IMG/VR virus record: IMGVR_UViG_3300046509_000004 | Location: 1 to 39,794 of that record | DNA: 39,794 nucleotides | DNA from: a virus | Direction: 5' to 3' (one strand) | Part shown: in pieces, positions 12,857 to 20,946 of the stretch | Layout: the number at the start of each line of letters is the position of its first letter | Numbering within the stretch: the first letter of the stretch is position 1 | Notes under the pieces: model-generated | Told to the model about the DNA's origin: nothing | The model's input: only the letters and a program-made list of their open reading frames with translations | The model's database searches: none | Made by a program: the position numbers and the translations under genes

Positions 12857-13291
12857 GTGGCCGATCAATACAATTATATTTTCAAGTTTCCTAACCAAAC
12901 AGCCGCGTTTATTGATCCGGTTATAGGTCCATATTTAAATACACCAACCAGACTGTTAACCCCATTATGGGTTTATGATTTACGTCAAGGTGGGGTGAAT
13001 ACGCTCCTAGGTTATTGGGCAATAATTATCTCGGATGGACCGGACGCAACATTAGCAAATAACTCCCATCTGCAATTTGCCATTGATAGAGACGCATCAA
13101 CCGCATCGGCAAATGGCATTACCGGCTGCACGATTAACAACATACCGGATGAATTACTTGAAAATCTGCAAATTGTTATGGTGTATGGCGGCTATATAGA
13201 AAACGGTCTTATACCGCCGCTGCCTCCGAATGTAATTACTTATCTTGGTAATCCTGTTACGAATAATGCCGGAAAATACATAACCATCTGA
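12857..13291 (+). CDS. Hypothetical beta-rich protein, GTG start, 144 aa
   Basis: Not recognised. A soluble protein without a signal peptide, with aromatic and Pro-rich stretches (YNYIFKFPNQ, LLTPLWVYDLRQGG). Probably a structural or fibre-associated protein by position between exported proteins. GAGG lies 8 bases before GTG 12857; the ATG two bases earlier is out of frame. Confidence 0.7.
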   Translation: MADQYNYIFKFPNQTAAFIDPVIGPYLNTPTRLLTPLWVYDLRQGGVNTLLGYWAIIISDGPDATLANNSHLQFAIDRDASTASANGITGCTINNIPDELLENLQIVMVYGGYIENGLIPPLPPNVITYLGNPVTNNAGKYITI

Positions 13292-13298
13292 GGCATCC

Positions 13299-13676
13299 AT
13301 GAAATATCTGATAGTACTTTTTTTGTTTGCCTTCATGGCATCGGCGCAGGCACAACAGCCTGTCATTACCCAGCCTTATGCCGTGGTTAGCGTAAATGCG
13401 TCGGGTACGATTGCCTCAACTGGGGTTTTTCAATCAATCTGGACGGCTTTAACAACCAATCCAAACTCTCCGAAGCGGGCAAGCTGTACGGTGCAGAATA
13501 ATGGCACGCATACGATGTATGTGTTTTTTGGCCCAATAGCTTCGGCCACTACAGGAACCTCCGTTGCGTTGGCAGCCGGTCAAGCAGTTAATTGTTCTGT
13601 CGGGGGTACTGTGTTGCAAGACCAGGTTTCGATTACTGGCACCTCAACGGACGCATTCTTTGCGGCGCAGCAATGA
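13299..13676 (+). CDS. Exported protein with Sec signal peptide, 125 aa
   Basis: MKYL start, hydrophobic core, and a cleavage site A-Q-A at residue 19. The mature part is a small Ser/Thr/Ala-rich beta sandwich-like domain with two Cys (ASCTVQNN, VNCSVGG) suited to one disulfide. It resembles phage decoration or fibre-tip proteins in composition only. GAGGCATCC precedes the ATG. It ends in an ATGA overlap with the next fibre gene. Confidence 0.75.
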   Translation: MKYLIVLFLFAFMASAQAQQPVITQPYAVVSVNASGTIASTGVFQSIWTALTTNPNSPKRASCTVQNNGTHTMYVFFGPIASATTGTSVALAAGQAVNCSVGGTVLQDQVSITGTSTDAFFAAQQ

Positions 13677-14440
13677 AACACCCCATGCTTAAAAAACCTG
13701 AGTTGTTAAAACGCAATTTGCTGCTAGGCTTGGGGGCTGCTGCATTAGTAGCTCCAGCAACGATGGCGTTGGCGCAGACAATTCAGCCTACATCAGGGGG
13801 GGGCTCTAGCACGCTAACGGCCAATTCAACAGCAACAAGTGGGTTCACCGCAAATCAATATCTCTATTCCGATGGATCGAAGCTACAGGCTGGAACGTCT
13901 AACGGCACGGGATCATTGGTTGGTACTACTTCGCCAACACTCGTTACGCCGAATATCGGTGTTGCGACTGGTACGTCACTTGCTCTCTCTGGCGTAATCT
14001 CCACTGGCGTTGGAGGGTATAGCGCGCCAGCCGTGACTATTGGGGAGGCGGGGACTGGTATATTTTTAGCAGCCACTACTCGTCTTCAGTTTGTTCTGGG
14101 GTACAATATCGTAGGTGATTGGAACTTTAATTCTGGTGCACCTGTTTTTAAGCTTACTGGCAACGGGGTTGATGGCGGTGCTAATTCGTCGTTCATACTT
14201 GGTGACAATTTACACGGCACGTTTGAACTGCTGTTCTGGACCGATGCGACCAACAATATCGCAAAGCTTCAAACCTTCAATGGCGGCAGCGATTATGACC
14301 ATGTACTTAGTTTTCAGTCCTTGGGGGGGACCGTAAAACTTCCAGTGAAGGTGGATTTGTCTTCTTTGCCGACAGCAGACCCTCACGTTGTCGGTCACGC
14401 ATGGAGTAATCTAGGCATTGTTACAGTGAGTGCCGGATGA
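13673..14440 (+). CDS. Tail-fibre-like protein with signal peptide, 255 aa
   Basis: A basic start (KKPELLKR), hydrophobic core and A-L-A cleavage near residue 35 form a signal peptide. LKRNLLLG is a weak Tat-like motif with KR instead of RR. The mature part has phage-fibre features: Gly/Ser/Thr repeats, SPTLVTPNIG and VIGEAGTGIFL-like strands, and HVVGHAWSNLG near the end. Coupled by ATGA to both the exported 125-aa gene and the tailspike-like gene that follows. Confidence 0.75.
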   Translation: MKHPMLKKPELLKRNLLLGLGAAALVAPATMALAQTIQPTSGGGSSTLTANSTATSGFTANQYLYSDGSKLQAGTSNGTGSLVGTTSPTLVTPNIGVATGTSLALSGVISTGVGGYSAPAVTIGEAGTGIFLAATTRLQFVLGYNIVGDWNFNSGAPVFKLTGNGVDGGANSSFILGDNLHGTFELLFWTDATNNIAKLQTFNGGSDYDHVLSFQSLGGTVKLPVKVDLSSLPTADPHVVGHAWSNLGIVTVSAG

Positions 14441-15582
14441 CCTCTCCCGCTGGCATTTTTACAAACTCGGACGCTATTCATCCGACTGTTGCACTTTTGA
14501 AAAAAGATGCGACATTTCAGCTTAAGCGCGATTTTGGCGCTAAGGGTGACGGCTCTACAGATGACACAGCGGCGCTAAACGCTTTCATAGCCGCCGTTAA
14601 AGCTGTCCACGGAACCGGAATTTTAGACTTAGGCAGTTATGTCTTTAACGCGCCTCTTGATTTCAGCACCGCGTATGGGTGCAGTTTTATCGGCTGCGGC
14701 ATCGGCGGCAGTTTAGGTTTGAACAGTTACCCGAACACCCGACTTCTGTGGAAGGGAAATAATACGGACGCTTGGCTGAATTTAAGCCCTTGCAGAGATA
14801 CGCAGATTGCCAACTTGAACATAACGGCATTTTCGTCGTCATATCCGGGTGTAGCAGCAGTTGATATTGATGATCCTATTTCTAACAATGTTCAATTATC
14901 GAACCTTGGTATTGCTCCTGCTTCTGGCGGAACGCTAACTTCGGGAATTAGAATATCTAAAACGGCCATAACCGGATGCGATCTGCACAGCGTCGAGCAT
15001 TGCTATGTTGCAAATTGCACGAATGCGTTTGATCTAGCCGACACCTTCGGAGAATCCAAAGGCCATAGTCTTTATCGAAACACGTTTTCCTATTGCACCA
15101 ATGGGATTAATCAGGTGAACGGTTCCTTTACCGCAAGGGGAACAAATTTTTCTCACAACGCTATTGACGTTAATTTGCAGGGGATAGACGATTATATTCT
15201 TTTAACAGAAACTCAGAGTGAGGCAGCAGGCAGATTTCTTTCATTTACGACCGCAAGCACTTTTGCATGGGCCGTGACCATTAGTGGTGCGCGCCTCGCA
15301 GCAAATGGCTTAAACGCGGACGGAAAATATATTATTTTCAACGCATCCGGTCCTCTTAATCTTATCGGATGCGACTTTGCCAACGGTGGGTATTATGCGC
15401 CCTGGAGAATTTACGCTGATGATGGCTATGCCGGGTATGGTTCGGTAGGCGCGTATGGTTCTGTATTTCCCAACAACACAATTTTCTCCGGGTCAGCCAC
15501 GCAAAGCAGGACAACGATGCTCAACAATAATTACATCAATTCTTCGGGCCAGTGCGTTCAACTGCCAAACAGTGTGCCGTAA
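14437..15582 (+). CDS. Pectate-lyase-type beta-helix tailspike, 381 aa
   Basis: The motif FGAKGDGSTDDTAALNAFI at about residues 34-52 marks the pectate-lyase-3 beta-helix fold of phage tailspikes, which bind or cut surface polysaccharide. The remainder is a repetitive right-handed helix (Asn/Gly/Ser turns). Unlike the later tailspike it has no signal peptide and no recognisable head-binding domain; the fibre-like partner encoded just upstream may supply attachment. ATGA overlap with that gene. Confidence 0.8.
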   Translation: MTSPAGIFTNSDAIHPTVALLKKDATFQLKRDFGAKGDGSTDDTAALNAFIAAVKAVHGTGILDLGSYVFNAPLDFSTAYGCSFIGCGIGGSLGLNSYPNTRLLWKGNNTDAWLNLSPCRDTQIANLNITAFSSSYPGVAAVDIDDPISNNVQLSNLGIAPASGGTLTSGIRISKTAITGCDLHSVEHCYVANCTNAFDLADTFGESKGHSLYRNTFSYCTNGINQVNGSFTARGTNFSHNAIDVNLQGIDDYILLTETQSEAAGRFLSFTTASTFAWAVTISGARLAANGLNADGKYIIFNASGPLNLIGCDFANGGYYAPWRIYADDGYAGYGSVGAYGSVFPNNTIFSGSATQSRTTMLNNNYINSSGQCVQLPNSVP

Positions 15583-15594
15583 CGGAAGGTAATA

Positions 15595-15747
15595 ATGACC
15601 CAAACCCTCGAACAGCGTCTTAAAATGCTCATTGGCGAACTACAGTTCGTCAATGCAGAACTGAGCAGGCAGCTTGAAGAAGCCCAAGAGAAGATCAAGG
15701 AATTGACGTTGGTTGAGACACCAAAGTTTGCGGTAGTTGACAATTAG
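15595..15747 (+). CDS. Small coiled-coil protein, 50 aa
   Basis: Found in the gap before the terminase gene. Heptad-rich sequence (LEQRLKMLIGELQF, LSRQLEEAQEKIKEL) then a short hydrophobic tail. GGAAGG precedes the ATG. A trimerising or chaperone-like role for the adjacent spike is possible; not recognised. Confidence 0.65.
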   Translation: MTQTLEQRLKMLIGELQFVNAELSRQLEEAQEKIKELTLVETPKFAVVDN

Positions 15748-15754
15748 CAATTGA

Positions 15755-17056
15755 ATGGTTTGGTTTCCTGAGAAAGCAATCCCGTTATTCCAGCCTGCGC
15801 CTTACAAGGTCATGTACGGCGGGCGCGGCGGTTCTAAATCATGGGATATGGCTAGGGCTATCTTATGCCTGGGTGCCCATAAAAAGCTGTTTGTGGTCTG
15901 TGGCCGTGAAATCCAACGCTCAATCAAGGATTCGGTTCATAAGCTTCTAAGCGAGCAAGTTTCTGATTTAGGGCTTGACGATCATTACGAAGTCCAGGAA
16001 CAGAAAATAATAGGCAAGTTGAACGGCACTGAAATAGTCTTTGTAGGTGTCAGAAATAACATCACCTCGATCAAATCAATGGAAGGCATTGATATATTCT
16101 GGCTAACGGAAGCGGTGCATGTTTCAAACCATACATGGGATACGTTGCTTCCTACTGTACGACGCGACCCCCCGTTTGGGCCGTTTGGGCAAGGGTCTGA
16201 GGTGTGGATTGACTTTAATCCTGATCTTGCCAGCGATGATAGTTATAAGCGTTGGGTGCTTGACCCTCCGACTGGAACGATGGTTTCTGAGGTCAATTGG
16301 AGAGATAACCCCTGGTTTCCTGAAATCCTCCGCAAGCAATTGGAGGACATGAAATCCAAGGACTATGATAACTATCTGACGGTTTGGGAAGGCAAGACCA
16401 GACGCAGTTTGGATGGAGCGATATATGCCAAGGAATTATATGCCGCCATTACTGAAGGCCGCATTAGCCCATCCATCCGATACGACAAATCTAAAGGCGT
16501 TACCGTCAGCTTTGATCTTGGACGATCTGATATGTGCGCGCTATGGTTCATGCAGCAAATTGGCATGGAACATCACGCAATTGATTTCTACGGAAATACT
16601 GGATTTGGAATAGACCACTACATCGAAGAAATACAGAAACGAAAACACCTCATAAAGCAAATCATCCTGCCCCATGACGCGCAAAACCACCACCAAGCAG
16701 CGTCAAAGACCATCGAAAGACAAGTGCGGGATATCTACCCAGGCCAAATCGTCAAGATCGCACCCAAAGTCTCAATCGTTAATGGCATCAATGCAGTTCG
16801 TCAGTTATTCCCTAGGCTTTACTTCTCGGAAGGTAATACCGCCGATGGAGTTCTTGGGCTTCAGCATTACCAATACGGGGTCAATCCAGAAACTCACGTT
16901 AGAACTAAAGAACCCTTGCACAATTGGGCCTCGAATCCAGCCGACTCGCTTAGGTACTACGCCGTAGAAATCAAGGAAGGCAATAAGCCTCCGAAGCAGG
17001 AAGAGTATCAAGATGAATATTCGACCGGCAACGAGGCAACGGCGTGGATGCAATAA
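15755..17056 (+). CDS. terL: Terminase large subunit, 433 aa
   Basis: The packaging motor and headful nuclease. The ATP-binding P-loop GGRGGSKS is at residues 22-29. The Walker B/catalytic segment IDIFWLTEA is at 112-120 with Glu119. The RNase-H-like nuclease has acidic residues at D254 (FDLGRSD), D308 (PHDA) and D397 (NPADSLRY). Length is normal for the family. The ATG follows the coiled-coil gene by 7 bases. The portal gene follows directly. Confidence 0.95.
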   Translation: MVWFPEKAIPLFQPAPYKVMYGGRGGSKSWDMARAILCLGAHKKLFVVCGREIQRSIKDSVHKLLSEQVSDLGLDDHYEVQEQKIIGKLNGTEIVFVGVRNNITSIKSMEGIDIFWLTEAVHVSNHTWDTLLPTVRRDPPFGPFGQGSEVWIDFNPDLASDDSYKRWVLDPPTGTMVSEVNWRDNPWFPEILRKQLEDMKSKDYDNYLTVWEGKTRRSLDGAIYAKELYAAITEGRISPSIRYDKSKGVTVSFDLGRSDMCALWFMQQIGMEHHAIDFYGNTGFGIDHYIEEIQKRKHLIKQIILPHDAQNHHQAASKTIERQVRDIYPGQIVKIAPKVSIVNGINAVRQLFPRLYFSEGNTADGVLGLQHYQYGVNPETHVRTKEPLHNWASNPADSLRYYAVEIKEGNKPPKQEEYQDEYSTGNEATAWMQ

Positions 17057-19318
17057 ATGAGGTCCGACGATAATATTCTGGAGGGTATGACAGAGGACGA
17101 GAAGATAGTTCAAGAGGCTAAGGACCGTTTCAAACGCTGCCAGGATTGGGAAGGTGATTTTCGTAGGAATTACATTCTGGATGTGAAGTTTGCCAACGGA
17201 GACTCAGTAAACGGCTGGCAATGGCCGGACGATATGAGGAAGGATCGAGAGAAGAACAAACGTCCTGCACTCACGATCAATAAGACCGGCCAATACGTCA
17301 AGCTGATTACCAACAACGCCCGGCAGAACAAGCCTTCCATCAACATTAAACCCATGGGGCAGGAGGCCAGTTACGAAGCCGCGCAAATTTATGAAGGCTT
17401 GATACGGCATATCGAATACATCAGCAGCGCGCAAAACGTTTATGACGAGTCTACCGAAAGCCAAGTTGAAGGTGGTATTGGTTATTGGCGGGTTATCCAG
17501 AAATACACCGATGACGATTCATTCGACCAGGAGCTAATGATTGCCCCGGTGCGGGATGCACTCAGTGTGTTTTTGGATTGCGATATAAAGCAGAAGGACG
17601 GTTCCGACGCTCGCTATGGATTTGTCTTTGACGACATTCCTGAAAAAGAGTTTGAACGGCAGTATCCAGACGTTGATATTCACGATGTGTACGGTACTGG
17701 AACCGGGCTGAATGAAACCGACTATTGGGTTAGGGACGGGAATGTTAGGGTAGCCGAGTATTACCGTATTCTCGAAAAGGACGACAAGCTAATCCATCTT
17801 GAAGATGAAAAGGGAGAAGTAGCGGAGTTCAGGGTTTCCGCCATTCCCGAAAAGTACCGCAAGAAATTTGAGGAAGCTGGCGAGAATTTCAAATCTCGTG
17901 ACATAACAAATAAGCAACTTGAATGGTACAAGATTGCCGGTTCAAAGATTATCGACACACGAAAGCTAAAGGGAAAATATATCCCGCTTATTCGGGTTGT
18001 CGGTGTCGAACGGGTAATTGAAGGGAAACTTGAGAGAAAAGGCCATGTGCGTCAGCTTATGGATGCACAGCGGATGTATAATTATAATACCAGCGCGCAA
18101 GTTGAAAGCGCGGCTATGGCTACCAAAACCAAGTGGATTGTTCCTACCGATGCCATAGAAGGGAACGAAGTAGCCTGGAATAACATGAACCGCGATAATG
18201 CGGCATACTTGACTTACAAGCATGTGGACGGTGACGGGCAGCCAATGCCCCCTCCACAGCGTATTGATCCGGCAAGCTCTACTCCTGCTTACTTAGACGG
18301 AATGAAAATTGCTGCTGCTGAAATGGAAATGGTTTCCGGTCAGCAGGCAGGACAACAGCAAAACCCGGCTATTGAGCGTACCCCTGCCGCTATTGATGCT
18401 AGGGAAAGGCATGGAGAAACAGGCACTTATCACTTCATTGATAATCTGGCCATTGCAATCAGGCAGACGGGACGGGTTATTCTCGATCTGATACCGCATA
18501 TTTACGATACCGAGCGGGTCATTCAGATTTTAGGTAAGGACGGCTCTCAGACCAGGGTTCAAGTACAGCCAGACGCCAAGGAAGCCTATTCGGAACAGGA
18601 AGAACGCGACGACATAACCAAAGTTATGTTCAATCCGAAAGTAGGCAAGTACGAAGTTGAATCCGATGTAGGCCCTGCCTATGCAAGTCAGCGACAAGAA
18701 GCATGGAACGCCTTTGTGCAGATTACCACAGGTGCGCCAGAACTGATTAACGAGATTGGCGATCTGATGTTCCAGTCGGCGGATTTCCCGCTGGCGGACA
18801 AGATAGCCGAGCGTATCAAACGTAAAATTAGAGCCGTCACGCCTTGGCTATTGGACGATCAGCCCGGTCCTGTCATTGCCCAATTGAACAAGCAGATACA
18901 ATCCAGCCAGTCTCAGATTTCGGAATTGCTACAAAAGCTTGCCGAGAAAACTATCTCACTTAAGGGCAAGGACGAAAAACGGGATATTGACGCATCCAGG
19001 GCCGAAACAGAACGTCTAAATACCGTTGGCAAGGTTATCAAGGATTTCCATGAAGTGGGATTGGCGCATCGTGAATTGGATCAGGAGGCCGATCAGACGT
19101 TGCACAGTATGCACATGGACAATATCGACCAGATACAAGAGGACAATCAATCGGCCATTGATGCTCAATCCGGCGATAACGAGAATAGTCAGCCTCAATC
19201 AAATGACAATTCCTTCCACCCTGAAAAGATCGGTGCAGAGCAAGCCCCTGACGGTCATTGGTATGTCGCACATCATGGCAATCCAGGTAAATATCTAAGG
19301 GTGCATCATCATGGCTGA
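17057..19318 (+). CDS. P22-like portal protein, 753 aa
   Basis: The dodecameric ring through which DNA enters and leaves the head. The N-terminal part (DWEGDFRRNYILDVKFANGD, then RPALTINKTGQY, NNARQNKPSINIKP) and QVEGGIGYWRV are typical of P22-type portals. Residues 560-680 are helical and Gln-rich (barrel region). It ends in a short APDGHWYVAHHGNPGKYLRV-like segment rich in His. The ATG follows the terminase stop directly. It overlaps the next gene by 8 bases. Confidence 0.95.
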   Translation: MRSDDNILEGMTEDEKIVQEAKDRFKRCQDWEGDFRRNYILDVKFANGDSVNGWQWPDDMRKDREKNKRPALTINKTGQYVKLITNNARQNKPSINIKPMGQEASYEAAQIYEGLIRHIEYISSAQNVYDESTESQVEGGIGYWRVIQKYTDDDSFDQELMIAPVRDALSVFLDCDIKQKDGSDARYGFVFDDIPEKEFERQYPDVDIHDVYGTGTGLNETDYWVRDGNVRVAEYYRILEKDDKLIHLEDEKGEVAEFRVSAIPEKYRKKFEEAGENFKSRDITNKQLEWYKIAGSKIIDTRKLKGKYIPLIRVVGVERVIEGKLERKGHVRQLMDAQRMYNYNTSAQVESAAMATKTKWIVPTDAIEGNEVAWNNMNRDNAAYLTYKHVDGDGQPMPPPQRIDPASSTPAYLDGMKIAAAEMEMVSGQQAGQQQNPAIERTPAAIDARERHGETGTYHFIDNLAIAIRQTGRVILDLIPHIYDTERVIQILGKDGSQTRVQVQPDAKEAYSEQEERDDITKVMFNPKVGKYEVESDVGPAYASQRQEAWNAFVQITTGAPELINEIGDLMFQSADFPLADKIAERIKRKIRAVTPWLLDDQPGPVIAQLNKQIQSSQSQISELLQKLAEKTISLKGKDEKRDIDASRAETERLNTVGKVIKDFHEVGLAHRELDQEADQTLHSMHMDNIDQIQEDNQSAIDAQSGDNENSQPQSNDNSFHPEKIGAEQAPDGHWYVAHHGNPGKYLRVHHHG

Positions 19319-19655
19319 TACCAGCATGTTAATACAAGGAGGTGTAGCTCCTATATCTCCGACAACTAGCGCGTTACAGGGCGGTGCTACTCCGATACAA
19401 AATGTTCAACCAAGTCAAACTTTTGCAGGGGGTGCCTTGCAACCTTCGCAACCTGCCATGCCATCAACTAATTTTGTTTCACAGCAGGGTGTACAGAATG
19501 GCGGGGCTTTTCTTCCGGGCCCAACTCAGGTTTCAAATGATGGCGGACAACCCTGGAATTTGAATTTCGAACCGGTCAATGGAAACCCATTCGCTACCAA
19601 TCAAACTAGTCCAACTAATTCGACTACCTTGCGAGCCGGGATGTATCAGCAATGA
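19311..19655 (+). CDS. Hypothetical low-complexity protein, 114 aa
   Basis: Not recognised. Gln/Pro/Thr/Asn/Gly-rich, with repeated QGGxxP stretches, and probably disordered. By position between portal and scaffold it may be a head-assembly accessory or minor head protein. It overlaps the portal end by 8 bases and the next gene start (ATGA). Confidence 0.75.
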   Translation: MADTSMLIQGGVAPISPTTSALQGGATPIQNVQPSQTFAGGALQPSQPAMPSTNFVSQQGVQNGGAFLPGPTQVSNDGGQPWNLNFEPVNGNPFATNQTSPTNSTTLRAGMYQQ

Positions 19656-19987
19656 CTGAAAGAACCATTCGCCTGATGGCTAAAGAACTAGCCGGGACGT
19701 TCTACGAGGATAACCGTTCGGAGCAATTCCGCAGGACATTCCCAACCTTGAAAGCCTATATGCGCGGCCAGTGGCATCAAGACGGTCAAATCGTAATCAA
19801 TAAACCGGGCTGGATGTACCACATTGATCTAGCTCGCAAGGTTCTAGGTTTGATGCTTTCGCAATCGGATGAGAGAGTTTCACCGATAATGAAGGAACGG
19901 ATTTACGAGGCTTTGCTTGATGAACATGAAAGAGCTACCAGTCCGCAGGCCAAGAAAGTAACGCAGCGTAACTATAACCTTCATTAA
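19652..19987 (+). CDS. Hypothetical helical head-region protein, 111 aa
   Basis: Not recognised by function. Mainly helical with conserved-looking Trp and Arg-rich parts (FRRTFPTLKAYMRGQWHQDG). Coupled to the upstream gene by ATGA. Genes in this position between portal and scaffold in P22-like phages are often conserved but uncharacterised. Confidence 0.8.
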   Translation: MTERTIRLMAKELAGTFYEDNRSEQFRRTFPTLKAYMRGQWHQDGQIVINKPGWMYHIDLARKVLGLMLSQSDERVSPIMKERIYEALLDEHERATSPQAKKVTQRNYNLH

Positions 19988-20023
19988 CAGTCCCGGCTGA
20001 AAGCCCGGTGCAAGGAGAATAGA

Positions 20024-20809
20024 ATGGCCGATGAAGAAGTAAAAAATGAGGAAGTCGCGCAAGCTACTCCTGAGACAGTTGAGGAAGTTCCAGCAGAGGC
20101 TAAACAAGAAGAACTACCGCTTGTTGCTGCCGAGGAAACCAAAGAAGAGCCAGTAGCGGAAGAGCCGAAGGTTGAGGAACCTAAAACCGACTGGAAAGAC
20201 AAGGAATTAAAGGCCAAGCATCGCCAGCTTCAGGAAGCCAAGCGGCGCGAAGCCGATCTACAGCGCAGGGCCGAAGCGGCGGAAGCACTGGCGGCCAAGT
20301 TCAATCAAATGCCTGATAAACAGGAATTTGTTCCTTCCGTTGTTCCTGCCGATCAGGTTGAAAAACGCGCCCAGGAACTAAACGCCCAGCAACGCTATGT
20401 TGAGGAATGCAATAAAACCGCCAAGGACGGCGAAGAAAAATACAAAACAGACTGGAAGGATGCTGTGTCTAATCTGGAAATGCTAGGCGGTTTTGACCAG
20501 GACACCATGAATGGCATTCTGGCGAGTGATGATCCATCCAGGGCGCTTTATGAGCTAGGTAAAAACCCGGATCAGTATCACCGCATCATGGAATTGCCAG
20601 TTCCTCGCCGTATTATTGAAATTGGAAAGATTGCTATGCAGACCACCACCAAGAAGGTTTCCGATGCTCCACCTCCAGTTAAGCCTCTAGGCGGCAGGGC
20701 TGCGGCGGCTCCAGCTACGTTGGAAGATAAGCTTGACGACGATAAGTGGTTTGAGATTAGAAGGGCGCAACGTCGCGCCAAATGGGAGGCCCAACAGCCT
20801 CGTCGATAG
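20024..20809 (+). CDS. Scaffold protein, 261 aa
   Basis: Classic scaffold composition: extremely Glu/Lys/Val-rich N-terminal 60 residues, a long coiled coil (EAKRREADLQRRAEAAEALAAK), and a basic C-terminus (RRAQRRAKWEAQQPRR) suited to bind the coat. It lies directly before the coat gene, as in P22. AAGGAGAA precedes the ATG. Confidence 0.85.
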   Translation: MADEEVKNEEVAQATPETVEEVPAEAKQEELPLVAAEETKEEPVAEEPKVEEPKTDWKDKELKAKHRQLQEAKRREADLQRRAEAAEALAAKFNQMPDKQEFVPSVVPADQVEKRAQELNAQQRYVEECNKTAKDGEEKYKTDWKDAVSNLEMLGGFDQDTMNGILASDDPSRALYELGKNPDQYHRIMELPVPRRIIEIGKIAMQTTTKKVSDAPPPVKPLGGRAAAAPATLEDKLDDDKWFEIRRAQRRAKWEAQQPRR

Positions 20810-20847
20810 TTGGTCCCGGCCTATCCGGTGTCCCGTCCTGGCGGCTA

Positions 20848-20939
20848 ATCCAGTGCTGATGTGTCCAATACGCAGGTTGACACTCTGCCCCTGAACCCGT
20901 GAGCGGGAAAGGCTCACATTAACCCTTTCAGCACTGGAT
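20848..20939 (+). ncRNA. Predicted three-way-junction RNA in the coat-gene leader
   Basis: Outer stem: ATCCAGTGCTGA (20848-20859) pairs perfectly with TCAGCACTGGAT (20928-20939), 12 bp. Inside are GTGTC/GACAC (20861-20865 / 20879-20883) and GTGAGC/GCTCAC (20899-20904 / 20912-20917). The 3' arm of the outer stem contains the only SD-like GGA before the coat ATG at 20947 and overlaps a 12-base palindrome TGGATATATCCA (20934-20945). It could control coat translation. Confidence 0.6.
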
Positions 20940-20946
20940 ATATCCA

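Noticed and set aside
13673-13780. Tat (twin-arginine) signal on the fibre-like protein
   Set aside because: The motif is LKRNLLLG with Lys-Arg, lacks the Ser/Thr-Arg-Arg-x-Phe consensus, and the hydrophobic core fits Sec as well; kept as an uncertain note only.
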